A program made the position numbers and the translations under genes. From NCBI GenBank assembly GCA_014799385.1, contig JAAVIC010000017.1, positions 1 to 64,000 on the forward strand: DNA of 64,000 nucleotides. Direction: 5' to 3'. This document shows positions 54,101 to 63,963 of the stretch, piece after piece. A model generated the notes under the pieces. That model was not told the DNA's origin. It searched no databases and saw only the letters and a program-made list of their open reading frames with translations. The DNA comes from Oscillospiraceae bacterium. GTDB lineage: Bacteria > Bacillota > Clostridia > Oscillospirales > Ruminococcaceae. Every line of letters begins with the position of its first letter. Position 1 is the first letter of the stretch.

Positions 54101-56449
54101 ATGTACCTGCGAATACTGAAAAAGGACATCAAGCGCAAGAAAACAATGAACGTTATACTGCTGATTTTTGTGATTCTGGCGGCAACGTTTATAGCGAGCA
54201 GCGCGAACAACCTGATAACGTTGAACGGCGCGTTGGATAATTTCTTTGACAAGTCAAATGTGCCGGACTATTGGTTTGCCACGACCAATGCCCCGGATTT
54301 AGAGCGATTTGAGGAGTTTGCGGAGGAGAACGGATACGATTACAGCATATCGCGGCTTATCCAAATCGAACCGAAAAATGTTCTTGTGGAAGGCAAAAAG
54401 TTTGAGTATTCCAACACATTAGCACTGTCCACCCTTGGCGGAATAAAGATTTTCGACAAAAACAACGAGGAAATCACCCATATAAACGATGGCGAGATAT
54501 ACGTCACCGGCGAGATTTTCCAGTCAACGGAAAACGACTTTCATGAGGGCGGAAAAATATTTATAAGCCAAGGCGGAATTGAAAAGGAATTCACTCTTAA
54601 AGGCTACACCAAGGACGCTCTTTTCGGCTCGGCAATGGTTGGAATGACGAGATTTCTCGTCAGCGAAAACGATGCGGCACTGTTCGGCGGCGATGGAGCG
54701 ACGATTTGCAGCTCAGTCGAAGTCCACACAAAGGATGCCGATTACAGCGACAAATTCAATGCGCTGAGCATAAATGCCGTATTGTCAGCAGACGGTTCAA
54801 TGGCCAAAATGATGTATATGATGGATATACTTATTGCGGCAATTCTGCTTGTGGTAAGCGTGTGCCTGATACTTATCTCAATGGTAATTCTGCGGTTTAT
54901 CATCAATTTTACGATTGCGGAGGAATTCCGCGAGATCGGCGTTATGAAAGCTATCGGAATTAAAAACTTCGCCATACGCGGGCTGTATGTAGTGAAATAT
55001 TTCGCTATCGCCGTGATAGGCACGGCGGTTGGTCTGGGACTTAGTTTCCCGTTCAGTAGGATAATGCTGAACGGAGTAACGCAGAAAATCGTTATTTCGG
55101 GCGAGGACAATTTCCTGATAAATATCGGCGCGGCAATTCTGGCGGGCGCGGCAGTTGTGCTGTTCAGCTATCTCTGCACACGGAAGATACGCAAATTCTC
55201 ACCGATAGACGCAATACGCAGCGGCGAAACAGGCGAGCGATTTAAGAAAAAAGGATTTTTGCGGCTCGGGAAATCGCGTATCCCAACTGTTACGTTTATG
55301 GCACTGAACGACATTTTCAGCGGTATCAAGAGCTATGTTTCGATGATAATAATTTTCATTCTGGGAACGCTATTGGTAATTATTCCTGTGAACACGATAA
55401 ATACGCTGCGTTCGGATAAGCTGATAACTACATTTAATATGGTCGAAAGCGACCATGTTATTTCACAGGAGCTGCTGTTCAATCCAAACGAGGACAACAA
55501 AGCGATGGTAGAGCGGAAGTTCTCCGAGGTGAGGGAAATGTTCTCCGAAAACGGGATTGAGGTTGACGTTTTCCAAGAGATAATGTTCCTCTCAAATATC
55601 TCAAAGGGAGAAAAAAGAACCAATTCAGTCTCGTTCCAAGGAATTGGCGGAGTGACTGCCGATATGTATACGTATCTTGAGGGAACATCGCCGCAGAATG
55701 TTCACGAGGTCGCGCTGACCTACATTGTCGCAGACCGTATCGGCGCGGAGATCGGCGATGACGTGGAAATCAAAGTCGGTGAGGACACGAGAACATACAC
55801 CGTCACCGCGATATATCAGAGTATGAACAATATGGGCGAGGGTGTGCGTTTTCACCAGAACGCGGAGCTTGATTACAACTACGCGGCGGGCTGCTTCGGG
55901 CTTCAGGTAAACTACAAGGATAACCCCGACAAAGCCGAGCTTGCGGAGAGAAAAAAGCTGCTCGAAAAACTTTATCCCGAAGCGAATATTTACACTCCCG
56001 GAGAGTATATCGGCTATATGATCGGCAACGTCGCCGAACAGCTTGACAGTATGAAAGTGCTTATTTTAAGCATAATTCTCGGAATAAACGCGCTTGTGGC
56101 ATTGCTTATGGTAAAGAGCTTTATCACCAAGGAAAAGAGCGAAATCGCGCTGATGAAAGCTATCGGTTTCAAAAACAATCCGCTTACGCTTATTCAGACA
56201 ATGCGAATCGGAATCGTGCTGCTGATTTCCGTGATTGTCGGCGCGTTGATCTCCTCACCGCTGACTCCGTTGATAATCACGCCGTTTTTCAAAATGATGG
56301 GCGCGTACAGTATCACGTACGATATACGCGCGGTCGAGGTTTATGTTGTGTATCCGCTGATAATGCTCGGAATAACAGCACTCGCGGCGTTTGTTTCGGC
56401 GCAGGGACTGAGGAAAATATCCTCATCGGAAATCTCGAATAATGAGTAA
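54101..56449 (+). CDS. FtsX-like ABC permease (large)
   Basis: 782 residues. One N-terminal span (~16-36), an extracellular domain of ~190 residues, three spans with cytosolic signature EEFREIGVMKAIGIKN, one span near 410, a second extracellular domain of ~220 residues, and a final three-span block with EKSEIALMKAIGFKNNP. This is the MacB/BceB-like superfamily of lipid or peptide exporters and flux sensors. AAGGAG site. Works with the ATPase at 56588; a palindromic element separates them. Confidence 0.88.
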   Translation: MYLRILKKDIKRKKTMNVILLIFVILAATFIASSANNLITLNGALDNFFDKSNVPDYWFATTNAPDLERFEEFAEENGYDYSISRLIQIEPKNVLVEGKKFEYSNTLALSTLGGIKIFDKNNEEITHINDGEIYVTGEIFQSTENDFHEGGKIFISQGGIEKEFTLKGYTKDALFGSAMVGMTRFLVSENDAALFGGDGATICSSVEVHTKDADYSDKFNALSINAVLSADGSMAKMMYMMDILIAAILLVVSVCLILISMVILRFIINFTIAEEFREIGVMKAIGIKNFAIRGLYVVKYFAIAVIGTAVGLGLSFPFSRIMLNGVTQKIVISGEDNFLINIGAAILAGAAVVLFSYLCTRKIRKFSPIDAIRSGETGERFKKKGFLRLGKSRIPTVTFMALNDIFSGIKSYVSMIIIFILGTLLVIIPVNTINTLRSDKLITTFNMVESDHVISQELLFNPNEDNKAMVERKFSEVREMFSENGIEVDVFQEIMFLSNISKGEKRTNSVSFQGIGGVTADMYTYLEGTSPQNVHEVALTYIVADRIGAEIGDDVEIKVGEDTRTYTVTAIYQSMNNMGEGVRFHQNAELDYNYAAGCFGLQVNYKDNPDKAELAERKKLLEKLYPEANIYTPGEYIGYMIGNVAEQLDSMKVLILSIILGINALVALLMVKSFITKEKSEIALMKAIGFKNNPLTLIQTMRIGIVLLISVIVGALISSPLTPLIITPFFKMMGAYSITYDIRAVEVYVVYPLIMLGITALAAFVSAQGLRKISSSEISNNE

Positions 56450-56465
56450 ACTGCGAAATTCGCAG

Positions 56466-56563
56466 GCAATTCGCGAAAGCGAGCACAAAAGCGCAGCGCA
56501 GCGGAGCTTTTGTGCTCGGCTAGTACAAACCGCCTTCGGCGGTTTGTACGGTTCGTGAATTGC
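56466..56563. repeat. Three-way-junction palindrome, element F
   Basis: Outer stem GCAATTCGCGAA/TTCGTGAATTGC; arm 1 CGAGCACAAAAGC/GCTTTTGTGCTCG; arm 2 GTACAAACCGCC/GGCGGTTTGTAC. It lies in the 138-bp gap between permease and ATPase genes and ends before an AGGAGG site. Confidence 0.8.
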
Positions 56564-56587
56564 AAATTGAAATAGGAGGCTAATGCT

Positions 56588-57352
56588 ATGACTAACATTT
56601 TAGAGGTCAAAGACCTTTGCAAAACTTACGTGGTAAACAAGCGGCAGAACAACGTTCTCAAGAATGTGAACTTCCGCATTGACGAGGGCGAAATGGTGGC
56701 TGTAATGGGTCCGTCCGGTTCGGGTAAATCCACACTGCTGTACGCGGTCTCGGGAATGGACCATATCACCTCGGGACGGGTGGATTTCTGCGGAAAAAAC
56801 ATCGCCAAGATGAATCAAAAGGAGCTTGCGAATCTTCGTCTTGACGAAATGGGATTCATCTTCCAGCAGATGTATATGCTGAAGAACCTCTCGGTTCTCG
56901 ACAATATAATCCTCCCCGCGTGCCAATCCGGCAAGATAAAAGAATCCCGCCGCGAAACGACCGAACGAGGTCACGCGTTAATGCGCAAGATGGGGATAAT
57001 CGAGGTCGCCGATAACGACATAAACGAGGTTTCGGGCGGTCAGCTCCAACGCGCGTGCATTTGCAGAAGTATGATAAACAAGCCGAAGATGATTTTCGCC
57101 GATGAGCCTACGGGCGCGCTTAACCGTTCCTCCTCGGACGAGGTTATGGAGGAGCTTGCCAAGCTCAATGCCGAGGGAACTACCGTAATGCTTGTAACTC
57201 ACGATGTGAAAGTCGCGGCGAAATGCACGAGAGTTTTGTACATTGTCGACGGGAACATTCAGGGCGAATACAAGCTCGAAAAGTACGACAAAACCAAGCT
57301 CCGCGACCGCGAACGCGCGCTTAACGGCTGGCTTATGGAAATGGGTTGGTAA
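56588..57352 (+). CDS. ABC transporter ATPase
   Basis: 254 residues. Walker [14 protein letters not shown]-loop FQQMYMLKNL, signature variant VSGGQLQRACICRSM, Walker B MIFADEPTGALN and H-loop THDVKVA. MacB/LolD-type partner of the FtsX-like permease. AGGAGG site at 56574. The next gene starts 9 nt downstream. Confidence 0.93.
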   Translation: MTNILEVKDLCKTYVVNKRQNNVLKNVNFRIDEGEMVAVMGPSGSGKSTLLYAVSGMDHITSGRVDFCGKNIAKMNQKELANLRLDEMGFIFQQMYMLKNLSVLDNIILPACQSGKIKESRRETTERGHALMRKMGIIEVADNDINEVSGGQLQRACICRSMINKPKMIFADEPTGALNRSSSDEVMEELAKLNAEGTTVMLVTHDVKVAAKCTRVLYIVDGNIQGEYKLEKYDKTKLRDRERALNGWLMEMGW

Positions 57353-57361
57353 GAGATAAAA

Positions 57362-58024
57362 ATGACAGATATTCTGATTATCGAGGATAACAAAGAACTG
57401 GCTATGGTGCTGTGTGATTTTCTTCGCGCGGAAAATTACACGGTGTCCGTTGCCGAAAACGCAGAGAAAGCCTTGTCGCTGTATCAAAGATACGGCGCAA
57501 GGCTTATTGTGCTTGATATAATGCTGCCCGATAAGGACGGGTTCTACGTGCTAGAGAAGATCCGCGCGGAGAGCGTCACTCCGATTTTGATCGTCAGCGC
57601 GAAAACAGACAAAAACGACAAGCTCTTAGGTCTTGACCTCGGCGCGGACGATTACATCGAAAAGCCGTATGACATCGACATTATGCTGGCTAAGATTCAC
57701 GGAATTTTCAAACGAAGATACGCGCATGACGAGTTGTGTGACGGGGAACTGCGCGTGAATAAAATCAACCGCGTTGTATATAAAAACAACATTCCGATTG
57801 AAATGACCGCCAAGGAATTTGAGCTGCTTGTGCTGCTTATCGAGAACAAGGGACGAACCCTCTCCAAGGAATACATCTTCAACACGATATGGGGCAGCGA
57901 CAGCGAATCCGAGCAGCAGACGCTTACCGTCCACATAAAATGGCTGCGCCGTAAAATCGAGAAAGACCCGAAAAATCCGCAAAAGATACTGACGGTCTGG
58001 GGTACGGGGTATAAATATTTATGA
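57362..58024 (+). CDS. OmpR-family response regulator
   Basis: 220 residues. Receiver with Asp in LIVLDIMLPDKDG (~51) and Lys in YIEKPYDIDIM; C-terminal winged helix ending HIKWLRRKIEKDP...VWGTGYKYL. It presumably controls the ABC transporter genes with which it is cotranscribed. Its stop overlaps the kinase ATG (ATGA). Confidence 0.93.
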   Translation: MTDILIIEDNKELAMVLCDFLRAENYTVSVAENAEKALSLYQRYGARLIVLDIMLPDKDGFYVLEKIRAESVTPILIVSAKTDKNDKLLGLDLGADDYIEKPYDIDIMLAKIHGIFKRRYAHDELCDGELRVNKINRVVYKNNIPIEMTAKEFELLVLLIENKGRTLSKEYIFNTIWGSDSESEQQTLTVHIKWLRRKIEKDPKNPQKILTVWGTGYKYL

Positions 58025-59265
58025 GAGCCTGGAATAAAATTTTCGCGGTTATTTCCGTAATCGTTGTTTTGGTTTTCTTTGCGGCGAATCTGCTGATGCG
58101 CAATCTTAACACTCCTCAAAACGGCAGACCCTACCGCGTGGAAATCAACCGCCTCGCGCTTCAAATCGAGCAAAACGGGCTGCAAAGCGCGGATTTGTCA
58201 CAATGTGAATTTGTTTACAATATCGCCTCCTTCGGCGAGGACTTTTTCGATACCGACGGAGATTACTCAATTCGCGAGATAAACGGAGAACTGTACAGAT
58301 TCGATTACAGAACGGGAAACAACTCGTCAAACACGGAAACAATCGTCATTGTAAACGTGATTCTCGGCGTAATGACGGCGGTGACCTTCGGGGTTTTGAT
58401 TTACATTCGCGAGAAAATCCTGCGTCCGTTTGACAGACTGACAAATGTTCCTTACGAGCTCTCCAAGGGGAATCTCACCTCTCCCGTCAAGGAAAACAAA
58501 AATCGCTTTTTCGGAAGATTTTTGTGGGGAATCGACCTGCTCCGCGAGAATATCGAGCAGCAAAAGCAACGCGAATTGGAGCTGCAAAAGGAAAGGAAAA
58601 CCTTGCTGCTGTCGCTTTCACACGATATAAAGACGCCGCTTTCCGCGATAAAACTGTATTCAAAAGCGCTGTCGAAAAATCTCTATCCCGACGCGGAAAA
58701 GCAGCGCGAGATCGCCGAATCGATAAACGAAAAAGCGGACGAAATAGAGGGCTATGTCACGCAGATAGTCACCGCCTCGCGCGAGGATTTCCTCAGCCTT
58801 GACGTAGAAAACGGGGAGTTTTATCTGTCGGAGCTGGTGCAAAATATCGCCGCTTATTACAGCGAGAAGATGTCGCTCGTCAAAACGGAATTTGTTGTCG
58901 GGGAATACAACAACTGCCTGCTTTTCGGTGATTTGAATCGCGCCGTTGAGGTTATGCAAAACGTGATTGAAAACGCGATAAAATACGGCGATGGCAAGTA
59001 CATCGAGATTATGTTCCCGGACGATGACGAGGGTGTTCTGATTTCGGTGAGGAACAGCGGCTGCACTTTAGACAAGTCCGAGCTTGCGCACATTTTCGAG
59101 AGCTTTTGGCGCGGCGCAAATTCCGAAAATATTCGCGGAAGCGGACTGGGACTGTACATCTGCCGACAGCTTATGCACAAAATGAACGGCGAAATCTTCG
59201 CGGAAATCTCCGGGGACTATATCACGGTCACATCGGTTTTCGGAAGAGCGGGACAATGCAATTAG
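58021..59265 (+). CDS. Sensor histidine kinase
   Basis: 414 residues. Spans at ~7-27 and ~103-125 with a ~75-residue external sensor region, HAMP (~125-175), H-box LSLSHDIKTPLSAIKL near 200, N-box ENAIKYG, G2 GSGLGLYICRQL. It forms a transporter-sensor module with the preceding three genes, as in antimicrobial-peptide detoxification systems; ligand unknown. Confidence 0.93.
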   Translation: MRAWNKIFAVISVIVVLVFFAANLLMRNLNTPQNGRPYRVEINRLALQIEQNGLQSADLSQCEFVYNIASFGEDFFDTDGDYSIREINGELYRFDYRTGNNSSNTETIVIVNVILGVMTAVTFGVLIYIREKILRPFDRLTNVPYELSKGNLTSPVKENKNRFFGRFLWGIDLLRENIEQQKQRELELQKERKTLLLSLSHDIKTPLSAIKLYSKALSKNLYPDAEKQREIAESINEKADEIEGYVTQIVTASREDFLSLDVENGEFYLSELVQNIAAYYSEKMSLVKTEFVVGEYNNCLLFGDLNRAVEVMQNVIENAIKYGDGKYIEIMFPDDDEGVLISVRNSGCTLDKSELAHIFESFWRGANSENIRGSGLGLYICRQLMHKMNGEIFAEISGDYITVTSVFGRAGQCN

Positions 59266-59320
59266 AGTTTGTTCGCTCTGATTTCAAAGCGGCTTCGCTT
59301 CAATTACGAAATAAAGTATA

Positions 59321-59361
59321 AACCGCTCCGGTTTGTGCTGTCTGCACAAATCGGGGCGGTT
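59321..59361. terminator. 18-bp hairpin after kinase gene
   Basis: AACCGCTCCGGTTTGTGC/GCACAAATCGGGGCGGTT with two G-U pairs, between convergent genes. Only a weak T tract follows. Confidence 0.6.
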
Positions 59362-59396
59362 CGTTACGTAATATAACTTTTATTTGTTCAAGCGAA

Positions 59397-60749
59397 TCAG
59401 TTCTTCAAGCTTTGGAGCGGTGCGGGTATTCTGCCGCCGCGCGAGATGAATTTTGAGGAGCTGAACGGGCTTACCTTCATAATCGGTCCGCTGCCGAACA
59501 GACCGCCAAATTCCAAGGTTTCGCCCTCTTTCATACCGATTGCGGGGATTACGCGCACGGCGGTAGTTTTGGAGTTCACCATACCGATTGCCGCCTCGTC
59601 CGCGATGATTCCCGAAATCGTATCTGCGGGCGTATCACCGGGAATTACGATCATATCCAGACCAACCGAGCATACGGCGGTCATCGCTTCGAGCTTCTCC
59701 AGTGACAGAGAGCCGCGGTTCGCCGCGTCGATCATTCCCGCGTCCTCGGAAACAGGGATAAACGCGCCCGACAGTCCGCCAACGTGCGAGGAAGCCATTA
59801 CGCCGCCTTTTTTCACCGCGTCGTTCAGAAGTGCAAGACACGCGGTCGTGCCGTGCGCACCACAGCTCTCCAAGCCGATTTCTTCAAGAATATGCGCCAC
59901 GGAATCTCCGACAGCGGGGGTCGGCGCGAGTGACAGGTCGACAATGCCGAACGGCACACCAAGCCGTTTTGAGGCTTCCGTGCCGACAAGCTGCCCCATT
60001 CGTGTGATTTTGAACGCGGTTTTCTTGATAACGTCCGCGATTTCGCTGATATTCGCGTCAGGGTGCTTTGCCAGAGCCGCGCGAACCACTCCCGGACCGG
60101 AAACTCCGACATTGATCTCGCAATCGTATTCGCCCACGCCGTGGAACGCTCCCGCCATAAAGGGATTGTCCTCGGGCGCGTTGCAGAATACAACGATCTT
60201 CGCCGCGCCGAAGCAGTGGTCGTCCTTGGTAAGTTCGGCGGATCGGCGGATAATATTGCCCATCATCGCCACCGCGTCCATATTGATTCCCGCCTTTGTC
60301 GAGCCGATATTGACGGACGAGCAGACATTGGTGGTTTCGGCAAGCGCTTCGGGAATCGATTCTATCAGCTCCTTGTCGCCCGCCGAGAATCCCTTGTGAA
60401 CAAGCGCGGAGTAGCCGCCGATGTAGTTTACGCCCGTACCCTCCGCAACGCGTTGGAGCGTCTTGGCGAACTTCACGGGGTTTCCCGCCGCCGCGGACAC
60501 AATCGCAATAGGTGTGACGGAAATTCGCTTGTTGATGATCGGGATACCGTACTGTTTTTCAATTTCCTCGCCTGTTTTAACGAGGTTTTCCGCTTTGCGC
60601 ATCATCTTCTCGTAGATTTTGTCACACGCGCGGTTAGCATCACTGTCAATGCAGTCCAGAAGTGAAATCCCCATAGTTATCGTGCGGATATCGAGGTTTT
60701 CCTCCTGAATCATTTTTATAGTTTCTAAAATGTCGCCTGTATTCAGCAT
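59397..60749 (-). CDS. PFL family protein (UPF0210/DUF711)
   Basis: 450 residues. [33 protein letters not shown] is the family N-terminus, and GHG-like [21 protein letters not shown] and [16 protein letters not shown] are conserved. Function unknown; related to pyruvate-formate-lyase-like folds by annotation. It is almost always paired with the ACT protein UPF0237, as here (18 nt upstream). ATG 60749 fits the GGGGGA site better than the in-frame TTG 60758. Confidence 0.92.
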   Translation of the reverse strand: MLNTGDILETIKMIQEENLDIRTITMGISLLDCIDSDANRACDKIYEKMMRKAENLVKTGEEIEKQYGIPIINKRISVTPIAIVSAAAGNPVKFAKTLQRVAEGTGVNYIGGYSALVHKGFSAGDKELIESIPEALAETTNVCSSVNIGSTKAGINMDAVAMMGNIIRRSAELTKDDHCFGAAKIVVFCNAPEDNPFMAGAFHGVGEYDCEINVGVSGPGVVRAALAKHPDANISEIADVIKKTAFKITRMGQLVGTEASKRLGVPFGIVDLSLAPTPAVGDSVAHILEEIGLESCGAHGTTACLALLNDAVKKGGVMASSHVGGLSGAFIPVSEDAGMIDAANRGSLSLEKLEAMTAVCSVGLDMIVIPGDTPADTISGIIADEAAIGMVNSKTTAVRVIPAIGMKEGETLEFGGLFGSGPIMKVSPFSSSKFISRGGRIPAPLQSLKN

Positions 60750-60767
60750 ATTGTACAAAAATCCCCC

Positions 60768-61037
60768 TTAAATTTTATGCATACTGTTGAAAATATCTTC
60801 GTGCATAACGTGAACCTGAAGATTCATCTCCGCGCCCGTGTTTTTGAGCTTTTCGGCGAAGTCGATGTAATCAATGGTCAGCTCCGAAATTTCAATCAGC
60901 ATTGTCATTGCGAACAAATCTTGCATGATCGTCTGGGTCACATCCATAACATTTGCCTTGTACTCTGCGCAGATTCCGCTCACTTTCGCGAGAATCCCCA
61001 CTGTGTCCTTGCCGATAACAGCCACTACTGCTCTCAT
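60768..61037 (-). CDS. ACT domain protein (UPF0237)
   Basis: 89 residues, a single ACT domain (MRAVVAVIGKDTVGILAKVSGICAEYKANVMDVTQTI). ACT domains bind amino acids; this one probably regulates the adjacent UPF0210 protein. AAGGAGG site. Confidence 0.93.
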   Translation of the reverse strand: MRAVVAVIGKDTVGILAKVSGICAEYKANVMDVTQTIMQDLFAMTMLIEISELTIDYIDFAEKLKNTGAEMNLQVHVMHEDIFNSMHKI

Positions 61038-61107
61038 AGTTCCTCCTTCGCGGTCAAAATGCATAATTTTTCTCCCGCATATGTTGATTTTTTATTGCTT
61101 CTACTCT

Positions 61108-61136
61108 ATTATAGAAAAAAATTTCAAAAAAGTCAA
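61108..61136 (-). promoter_or_regulatory. Promoter of UPF0237-UPF0210
   Basis: Minus strand TTGACT, 17 bp, TATAAT. Confidence 0.8.
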
Positions 61137-61145
61137 TCTATATTA

Positions 61146-61174
61146 TGGACAAATTGAAAATTTTGTGGTAAAAT
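61146..61174 (+). promoter_or_regulatory. Promoter of 61455 operon
   Basis: TGGACA (61146-61151), 17 bp, TAAAAT (61169-61174). It predicts a ~275-nt leader containing the conserved module and element E. Confidence 0.6.
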
Positions 61175-61208
61175 ATAATGTATGAGTGTTATATAATTTG
61201 TTGGTAAG

Positions 61209-61326
61209 TTATTCGGATTATAGTCATAAGCCGCTGCTTGGGGTGAACATTCAGCGCGTATAATCTCAAACGACCTACCGGGGTGTGAAGTTCAAGTGCG
61301 TTTAATTCCAAGCAACCAACAGGCGA
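61209..61326 (+). repeat. Conserved leader module, copy upstream of PHP gene
   Basis: Alignable with 20893-21009. Contains AACGACCTACCGGGGTG and TTTAATTCCAAGCAACCAAC, then GGCGA and the palindrome. Confidence 0.6.
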
Positions 61327-61331
61327 CAAAC

Positions 61332-61434
61332 GCAAATTCAAAACGCAAGCGGCGCGTTACACCGCGCAGCGGTGTAACGGGTCGCTTAGCGAACGCAAAC
61401 GAGCGTTAGCTCGTTTGCGTGGTTTTGAATTTGT
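61332..61434. repeat. Three-way-junction palindrome, element E
   Basis: Outer stem GCAAATTCAAAA/TTTTGAATTTG; arm 1 GTTACACCGC/GCGGTGTAAC; arm 2 ACGCAAACGAGC/GCTCGTTTGCGT with loop GTTA. It ends 20 nt before the PHP-gene ATG, with an AAGGAG site in between. Confidence 0.8.
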
Positions 61435-61454
61435 TTTTTAGATAAGGAGACAGT

Positions 61455-62291
61455 ATGGAATTGATTGATATTCATAATCATTCGACTTTATCGTCGGACG
61501 GCTCGTCGGAGCCTTTGGATATGGCGAAACGAGCCTGTGAGCTTGGTGTAAAGCATTTCGCCCTTACGGATCATATCGAGCTTGATGAGTTCCATGACGG
61601 CGAGTGGGATTATTGGGCGGCTATCGACAAGACGCGCCCGACTTTTGAGATGCTGCGTTCGGAGTTTGACGGGAAGATGAAAATCTACTACGGCGCGGAA
61701 ATCGGTCAAGCCATGTATAATTTACATACCGCAGAGAAAATCCTCGCGGAACACGATTATGACTTTGTTCTCGGGTCGGTTCATCGGACGGTTCATTATG
61801 AACATATGAGCCGAATCCCCGATAATGAGTTTGACAGAAAGCGTGTACTCATTGAGTATTGGGAGGATATGCTGAATCTTGTCGAGTGGGGAAATTTCTG
61901 CTCGTTGGCGCATATCACGTTTTTGCTGAGGTTTGTCAATGTGGACACTCCCGCAGGATTGGTGGTTGAAAAGGATAAGCGTTCTCAGGCGGCTTTTGAG
62001 GTCTACAAGCCGATAATCGACAAGATTCTGGAAATTATTGTCAAGAAGGACATCGCGCTGGAGGTGAACTCCTCGGGGTATCGCCGCGGATTGGGCGGTC
62101 CGATGGCTTCCGCGCCGTTTATTAAGCGGTATAAGGAGCTTGGCGGCAAGATGATCACGGTCGGCTCGGACGCTCACCAGACTTCGGATATCGCAAAGGA
62201 TATTCCGCGTTGCTACGAGCTTTTGCGGGATCTGGGGTTCGATGAGGTTTGTGTGTTTGAAAAGAAAGAACCAAAATTCATTAAAATCTGA
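61455..62291 (+). CDS. PHP-type phosphatase, histidinol-phosphatase-like
   Basis: 278 residues. Metal motifs IDIHNHSTLSSDG, LTDHIE, YGAEIG, GSVHRTVHY, EVNSSGYR and GSDAHQ are in the order of the HisK/YtvP class of PHP phosphatases. It may dephosphorylate L-histidinol phosphate; no other his genes are nearby, so substrate is uncertain. Confidence 0.88.
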   Translation: MELIDIHNHSTLSSDGSSEPLDMAKRACELGVKHFALTDHIELDEFHDGEWDYWAAIDKTRPTFEMLRSEFDGKMKIYYGAEIGQAMYNLHTAEKILAEHDYDFVLGSVHRTVHYEHMSRIPDNEFDRKRVLIEYWEDMLNLVEWGNFCSLAHITFLLRFVNVDTPAGLVVEKDKRSQAAFEVYKPIIDKILEIIVKKDIALEVNSSGYRRGLGGPMASAPFIKRYKELGGKMITVGSDAHQTSDIAKDIPRCYELLRDLGFDEVCVFEKKEPKFIKI

Positions 62292-62305
62292 TTGGAGGAA
62301 TAGAT

Positions 62306-62791
62306 ATGAATACAGAAAAGCTGTTGAATATTCTGCGGCGGAACGCGCGGCTTTCCAACGCGGATATAGCGACAATGCTCGGAACTTCCGAGGACGAGGT
62401 TGCACGTGAAATTGCCAATCTCGAACAGTCGGGGATCATTATGGGCTATTCGGCGATAATCAACGAGGAAAAGGTTGACGAGAATGGTGTGACGGCGATT
62501 ATCGAGCTGAAAATCACCCCTATCAAGGACAGGGGATTTGACGACCTCGCGCATACAATTATGGAGTACGAGGAAGTGGACAGCGTGTTCCTGTTATCGG
62601 GCGCAAACGATTTGTCGGTGACGATTTCGGGTTCAAGTTTGAGGAATGTTGCGCTGTTTGTATCCGAGCGGCTGGCGGTGCTGGACGGGGTTCTGTCCAC
62701 CACAACGCACTTCATTCTGCGCAGATACAAGGAGAAGCACCACGTGTTCAACGAGGAAAACTTCGATGAAAGGAGTATGGTTTCCCCGTGA
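62306..62791 (+). CDS. Lrp/AsnC family regulator
   Basis: 161 residues. N-terminal HTH (EKLLNILRRNARLSNADIATMLGTSEDEVAREIANLEQSGII) and C-terminal RAM ligand domain. It probably responds to an amino acid and controls the aminotransferase gene that overlaps it. GGAGG site. Confidence 0.92.
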   Translation: MNTEKLLNILRRNARLSNADIATMLGTSEDEVAREIANLEQSGIIMGYSAIINEEKVDENGVTAIIELKITPIKDRGFDDLAHTIMEYEEVDSVFLLSGANDLSVTISGSSLRNVALFVSERLAVLDGVLSTTTHFILRRYKEKHHVFNEENFDERSMVSP

Positions 62792-63963
62792 TGGACTATA
62801 ATAAGCTGATTCCCCAAAAGATTCAAGATATTCAGCCCTCGGGGATACGAAAGTTTTTCGATATTGCTCAGCAGGTCGAGGGCGTGATTTCGCTGTCTAT
62901 CGGCGAGCCTGATTTCAAGACTCCGTGGGCGGCGCGAAAAGAAGCAATCAATATTCTTGAAAAGGGCAAGACCGCCTATACCGCAAACAGCGGTCTTATG
63001 GAGCTTCGCCGAACGGTTTGCGGATACTTAAAGGATTTTATACACACCGAATATAACCCCGATAACGAGGTTATAATCACGGTCGGCGGCTCGGAGGCTA
63101 TCGATCTGGCGGTTCGCGCGCTGATTGAGCCGGGCGATGAGGTGCTTGTTCCCGAGCCGAGTTTTGTGTGTTACTCGCCGATAGTGGCGATGATGGGCGG
63201 CGCGGCAGTGCCTATCGTAACCCGCGCGGAGGATAAGTTCCGCTTGACGGCAGACGCTCTCAAGGAGAAAATCACTGACAAGACCAAAATGCTTGTATTG
63301 CCCTATCCGAACAACCCCACGGGCGCGGTAATGCGCCGCGCGGATTTGGAGGCAATCGCCGAAGTATTGCGCGGAACGAATATCGTGGTGGCAAGTGATG
63401 AAATCTACGCGGAAATGACCTACAACGGCGAAAAGCACGTTTCTATCGCCGAGATGGACGGAATGCGCGAACGAACTCTGGTTATCAGCGGATTCTCGAA
63501 GGCATACGCGATGACGGGCTGGCGGCTCGGTTATGTCGCAGGTCCTCAGCCGATAATAAAACAGATGCTCAAGCTCCACCAGTACTGCATTATGTCAAGC
63601 CCCACGGTAAGCCAATACGCGGCAATCGCGGCGATGGAGAGGTGCAGCGAGGACGTCAAGCATATGGTTGATGAATATGATATGAGACGGCGGCTTGTCG
63701 TTAAAGGATTCAACGATATGGGGATGACGTGCTTTGAGCCTGAGGGCGCGTTTTATGTGTTCCCGTGCATTAAATCCACGGGAATGAGCAGCGCGGAGTT
63801 CTGCGAAAAGCTCGTCTACGATAAGAAAGTCGCGGTTGTTCCCGGGTCGGCGTTCGGCGCAAGCGGAGAGGGTTTTGTGCGCGTTTCTTACGCGTATTCG
63901 GTGGCGCATTTGACCACCGCTTTGACGCGGATTCGCGAATTTCTTGAGGAGCTGAATAAGTGA
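62791..63963 (+). CDS. Class I/II PLP-dependent aminotransferase
   Basis: 390 residues, aspartate aminotransferase fold. SLSIGEPDFKTPWAA, YTANSGLMELR, PNNPTGAV, ASDEIYAEMTY, and the PLP lysine in SGFSKAYAMTGWRLGY (~235). The Lrp-adjacent arrangement suggests amino-acid-responsive transamination; specificity (aromatic, alanine or aspartate type) cannot be read. ATG 62791 overlaps the lrp stop; GTG 62788 is an alternative. Confidence 0.92.
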   Translation: MDYNKLIPQKIQDIQPSGIRKFFDIAQQVEGVISLSIGEPDFKTPWAARKEAINILEKGKTAYTANSGLMELRRTVCGYLKDFIHTEYNPDNEVIITVGGSEAIDLAVRALIEPGDEVLVPEPSFVCYSPIVAMMGGAAVPIVTRAEDKFRLTADALKEKITDKTKMLVLPYPNNPTGAVMRRADLEAIAEVLRGTNIVVASDEIYAEMTYNGEKHVSIAEMDGMRERTLVISGFSKAYAMTGWRLGYVAGPQPIIKQMLKLHQYCIMSSPTVSQYAAIAAMERCSEDVKHMVDEYDMRRRLVVKGFNDMGMTCFEPEGAFYVFPCIKSTGMSSAEFCEKLVYDKKVAVVPGSAFGASGEGFVRVSYAYSVAHLTTALTRIREFLEELNK

